64,000 nucleotides of DNA from Leguminivora glycinivorella. Lineage: Eukaryota; Arthropoda; Insecta; Lepidoptera; Tortricidae. Of this stretch, positions 37,601 through 43,600 are shown in pieces (the first letter of the stretch is position 1; each line of letters starts with the position of its first letter). Location of the stretch: positions 15,513,916 to 15,577,915 of the forward strand of contig NC_062998.1 in assembly GCF_023078275.1 (NCBI RefSeq). Reading direction: 5' to 3'. The position numbers were made by a program, and so were the translations under genes. The notes beneath the pieces are model-generated. The model saw only the letters and a list, made by a program, of their open reading frames with translations. It was not told the DNA's origin and did not search any database.

Positions 37601-40600
37601 TATGATGTTTCCAGATAGGTAATGAAATGTTAGATGAAACAATAAAACACTCACCAAATTTCATCCAGAGATGTTGGAGATTAGAACAGATTTTTTGAAT
37701 AAACAAAATCGGTTGCATACACGCGTGTTGAAGTTTTGACAGCTACTGACATGACGTTTAAACTTTTGACAGTCAATCATACCGGTGTTGCCAGGTGAAA
37801 TCTTGTATTACCCGACAAAAACATAAAAATTTACCCAGCTAACAACCACTTTCGTCTGGAACGGAACTTAACTTTTTTTTTTCTTGGAGCAAAGTTACCA
37901 CCCAAGGAGCAAAGTAGGACCGTTTTACGGTATAGGACTTATAATTAAAACATATCCCTGCAAAACTGCATCTACAGTTTGTCTGCAGGTATGAGTCTCT
38001 ATTTAGCAGATATGTAGATTAAACTACTTATGTATGTACTTATAATTTAAACAATATTAATTACATATTTAAACACTTAAATGACATTTACACGTTTGTA
38101 ACTGTCATTTAAGTGTTTGCAAGAGGTACAGTTTTAATGCGTTTTTAAATTTTTTCTTATTTGGCTCATGCCTAATATTCTCGGGCAGACTATTTAAAAA
38201 GTACGGAATTCTTTTCTTTAAAGTTCTGTCACCAAAATAGTTACTAACCCGAGGGACTTCAAATTTCCTCGCTGTTACTGTCCTTGTATTATGCTTATGA
38301 TCTAATAGTATTGAGATATGTTCTCCATTGCCATGGTTGTTAAGTGCTAGGAGGAATTTATGTTTTAAGCTAACAGGTAGTATTTTGCAAATTTTAAAGA
38401 GTTTAGAATAGTCACCTTTACAATTCTGTCTTGTTTTTTTATTTACGAGTAATTTTAAAAATCTGAGTTGTAATGCTTCTAATTTATCTAAGTACGATTT
38501 AAATGTAAGACCATAGCAATCTGTAACCTAGCTACATGTAAAATTACAAAGTTAAATTATCCTATCTTAAGCCCAGACACCATTTAAAACAATAACTTTA
38601 AAAAAAAATCTTGCGTACCTATTTATATACCTATTTAATGAATCTACGGTTGTACTCACGTTATCACATCGCTACTGCTCGGAGTTTAGCCGTCGCGTGA
38701 ACTCCTACATGCCTGAAGAGAGGCCTCCAAAATAGGCCCGAAACATGTCGCAGCAGTAGCGATATAATAACGTGAGTACGAACGCAGATTCATTTAATAT
38801 TTGAATATGTCTCACGAAAGTTTAACGTCTATACCTGCGGGCAGGTAAATAAATAGGTACCGACCGACCCTTGGGTATTTTCACACTGTCTGCTTCAAAC
38901 CTCTTCAGAGTGCCGCTTAGTAAATTAAGATGGTATAAATTAAAATCTATCCAACATCCCAAGTATAAATGACAAACGCAATTACCCATGTGAATTGTTT
39001 CGATCCTTTGAAGACAAAGCTCTCTACATTGCATGTAAATTTTGCTTTGAGGCATTTCCTCCGTTCGTTGTTCAATTATGCTGTTTACGCTGACCGTGTG
39101 TGCCTATGTCACAGGCACAAACAGGTCTATGGCCGGATGTTTCCTGTAACATGATCGATCGCTGAAACACTGATTGTATCGCTCAAACGAAAGATTAATT
39201 TTCTAAAACTTGTTATCAATTTTTATTATCGAAGAAATAAATACGGACCAAGGCACTTAAATTCAATTCAATTTTCGTTTATTTCACTCATATAAGTTAA
39301 CAGTAAACACCAAGACACTTACACGGTAAATATACAGTATGTAAACTAACGAAAACCATTACTGTAACCCGTAAATGTCCAGGTGATACTGAGAAACTTT
39401 TACTATGGGATCAACCCCGAAATCACGAAAATATCTTCTGACAGTTTCATAGGTAGTTTTATTTTATAGTAACCTATTTCCTATGGGAGAGTAAATTTTT
39501 ATTTCGCGTTTTGGGTGTTGGTGTTGGTCCCATAGTAAAAGTTGCTCTGTGTAACTTAAATATTAACAGGCTTCAGTAAATGGTTTTCGTTGGTTTACAT
39601 ACTGTATACATGTATATGTATACAGCGTGTGTATTCCATACGGGCGAATATTTGAATAACGATTAGTATTGGACCTAAGGAGCCTAACTACATGGTTTTT
39701 TTATTGAATAGATGAGATATTTTTTTTTCATACATAATAATTCAGCACGCAATGTATTACGTCCACATCAATTAGCGTACCTACCTGAACGTCGTTACGA
39801 CATGACGTTTATGTCATGTCAAGTTAATATGGACGGCGTACATTGCTGCTTGGTCAGATTTAAAAAAATAATTACTCTTAATTAATAACACTTTTTAATA
39901 AAATGATTATCCTATATGATTCGTATGATTAGATACTATAACTGGATACATTTTTCGCCCGTATGGAATCCACACGCTGTATACGCACAGTTAAAACAAA
40001 TTTATACAGTTCAACAAACTTGAATTACAAGAAAAACAAATAACAGAAAAAAGAAACAAATGAGACAAATACAAACAATGACAAAATAACAATCAAAACA
40101 TATCTTTATCAATAACTACTTATTCTACCTCTAGATAGAGCTCAGAGCTTAAAGGAGGCTAATACTTAAACTCACGCTCCGCGCTAAATAAATGAAACTG
40201 CAACGAGCATTAGCGATTGGCCACGTGTCTGTGGACCCTGGTCAGTTTTGTTATGGGCAATAAAATCTTTGTGACAAACTTTTATAAATATGATGTATCA
40301 ATAGTTATTTGTTTTACAAGGGGGCAAAATTGTTGTTTAACCGCACGTGCCAATGTTGATACCCGAGCAAGCGAAAGATTCCAATATTGAACCGCGAGCG
40401 TAGCGAGTTAGTAAGGCACAAAGGTTAAACAAACTTTGCCATCGAGTGAAACACAAAATTTTTCACTACACCAACATGAACAAAATACTGCCTACAAAAC
40501 ATCAAAATAAATCAAATCCATCAATTTATTCAATATTTATGATTCAAAATCATCATTTATAGGTAAAATCTACCAGTCAGATTAAGACATCGAGTTAAAA

Positions 40601-43600
40601 TTTGTATGAAATTACAATTATTTGCCCCCTTGTGGATAAAATGCAATTTTGCTATCTGTTTTCGAATAGCAAAGAAAGCCTTTACCAGTTGGTGTGGTGA
40701 AAAATGTTTTGTTCCAACCAAGGACGATATAATACGGGACAGACAAATCCCATACAAAAAAGCATACCCCTGAAATGTATATGGGCCTTTTAGGCTTATA
40801 ACTAGATGGCGCGGTTTTGCAGCCTGGAAGTGGCCAAAATCGTATCGTCCTTGGTTTCAACATTGATTCTCTAATAGGTGTGACAATATCAATTAACAAT
40901 TTCAGAACTTACATACGGCTGCTTGGAATGGATTCTTAGGAGGAGGTTCAACTTTCGGCTTTTATTTGGATACCCTATGTTGTATCTACCTGGCTACCGT
41001 AATATTCGTCTTCTTATACATCGACTTTGGTAAGTATTGATTACTTACAATGCCCTGTTTCATTTAACTATCGGAGATGAGACCCTATCGGCGGTTCTAG
41101 ACTAGCGTATTTTACTTTTAAGAGCCTTATTGACGGTATTGACTTCATATTTGAATATTTAATACAGCCCGGACAGCTTGAACATGTCATGCTCGCTTAA
41201 AAGTCTTTGCTTACAGTGGCGTCGTTGATCGGGTCGCCACCTTCCCGAATGAAGGTTGAGGGAGGCGATGGCTGAGATATGCGCCATACTCGTGAACGGG
41301 TGCTGCGTGTGAAGACCGGTCTGTTTCAGCTAATATTGGGGCTATACATATATATATATATATATTTTCTTTTGTAATGTCTTGTCAAGAGTCTTTTACA
41401 ACTCTAAAAATATTTTAGTTATCTTTTATTTGTATCAGTTTGTTTTTTTCTTTATCATCTTAATTTTTCTTTTTTTTTAGATGTTTTTGACACTTAGAGA
41501 CTCTATACATCTCTAACATCTCTTATTAATCATAGTAGCTTTGTACTTTGTATAATTTATTGAAATTAATTTCCATACAGTACCTAGACTGTTAATATTT
41601 TTTTGATTAATACTTTTGCTTATTAAATTGTATCTTGTTTTTTAATGCATGTTAATTATATAATAAGATGTAATGTTTTGAAAAAAGTGGCCCGCCGAGT
41701 TTCTTGCCGGTCTCATAGTGGATACCCCCCTCCAACTGAGGGGGGACTGAAATCTTCACGAGGCTGAGGCGTAGGGTTAGAGCCGGCGTAGCTTTATTTG
41801 ACGTTCATGAAAATAAATATTTCATTTCATTTAAGTTATTTTTTAGGTTACGTGTGTTGTTTTCATTAGTGTAAGGCCTGAGTGCAGGGGGTGTGCGGCG
41901 AGCGTGTCAAACAATACAAGTGTCCTGTCCTGCGTCGGCGCTGCATAGGGTGTACGCACGTTGGCCCGCCCCGCTGCAGGCCCTGCCGAACGCTCCGCTC
42001 CGAGCGTCCACTTAGTGTGCTCGCCCATTATGAGCGTGAAGTCAGGCTTTTATACTTATACATTTATTATGAACTGTTCACGCATACCGCGTAGGCAAGT
42101 TTTAGAGTATGCTAGTACAAAACGCTTGTCTTAAACCTCTAAAAAATGCTAGTAAGATTCCATATCCACTTACGCACCATATTTTTCGCAAACTTATCGG
42201 TAACCAAAATGGCCAACTTAAGGGCCACTTGACCACAAAGTGTAGGAGTAAGATGTTACCTGTAGGTTGAAAGATTGTGCTCTTAATACCAAAGCAAAGG
42301 TACTGTTTCGAATCGTATAGTCGAGAGATTCATGTAAAAGTAAAATGGCGAACGTTGTAGGCGGTGCGATAGAGATCGGCAGCGTGGGCCTGGCGGTGAC
42401 GCAGAGCCTGACGCTGACGATGATGCTGCAGCACGGCGCGCGCATGCTGGTCGAGTTCCTGGCGCAGCTCACCAGCGTGGAGCGCGTGCTCGAGTACAGC
42501 CGCATCGACACCGAGACCAACCTGTTTGAGGGCCGTAAGTTACCATTCTGCTACTAAATTATGATTGATTTGATTTTTTGATGATGAGATTATTTTTATA
42601 CTACGTCGGTGGCAAACAAGCATACGGTCCGCCTGATGGAAAGCGGTCACCGTAACCTATGGACGCCTGCAACTCAAGGATGGTCACATGCGCGTTGCCA
42701 ACCCATTAGAAACTTGTACGCTGCTTTTCGCTGTGTTAAGTAGGTACACAGCAAAAAGGAATGTAGGTCCAAGTTCCAAGAAGGGTTCGGGTTCCGACGA
42801 CTCAAAAGACAATAGACGGAACAAATTAGTTTCGTAGATCCTTCCGTCACCAGCACACCGCACCCTCGTTGAACTCTGGCAGCCTTACCTTACCTTACCT
42901 TACTCACCGGCAGGAATACAACACTATGAGTAGGGTCTAGTGCTATTTGGCTGCGGTCTTCTGTAAGGCGGAGGTACTTCCCCAGTTGGGCTCTGCTCTA
43001 GATTCGAGCGAGATGATATCCGCTGTGCTGTGCCCTACCACACAAAGCGGAATATCATTCGCTATGCCCTACCTCCTAGAAATTTATGAGCCAATATCCA
43101 TGTTTGTTACAAACATACGACAGATGGTCCACTGGGAGAATTGCTAATGCATTGGACCGGCGATCTAAGTGGGTTTGAGTTTCACGGTGGCCAGAGTTGA
43201 TCACTGTTCATTTTTGCATTGCAATTGACTTCTGTTCTTATTTACAATGTTTAAATAACGGGCATATAATGCGGCAACGCTACCATGAATAATCATCAGT
43301 AGGTATCATCACATTTGATCAAGTCTACTGCGAACCTTGTGTGCATCTTCAAGACCAAGACCAGTTTGGGTTTGCGAGACACATGCGAGAATTCTATTAT
43401 CTTGAATATAATTATGGACAGAATTCCCGACTATGGCAAGGAAAGAGTTTTTTGACGGATTTGGTATGGCTGATACATATATCAGTGATTTAAATTTACT
43501 TAAAATTTAAGGAATCTTGAATGTTAATAAATTAACAACTTACTCGTTTTGTTTAACAGAGGTATCCACTCCCACCCTGTGGCCTTCGCAGGGCAGGATC

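Larger units (their letters stand above)
36253..38525 (-). mobile_element. LINE 3' portion, split by a pogo-like element
   Basis: Minus strand: an RT/C-terminal coding stretch (38525-38105), 3' UTR (38104-37933), then after the inserted element a short rest ending in (AATAAA)n at 36253-36295. Removing the insert leaves a continuous 3' UTR across a TA. Confidence 0.7.

Noticed and set aside
41220..41340. Possible LINE coding fragment
   Set aside because: Short, and no conserved RT motif could be read in any frame.
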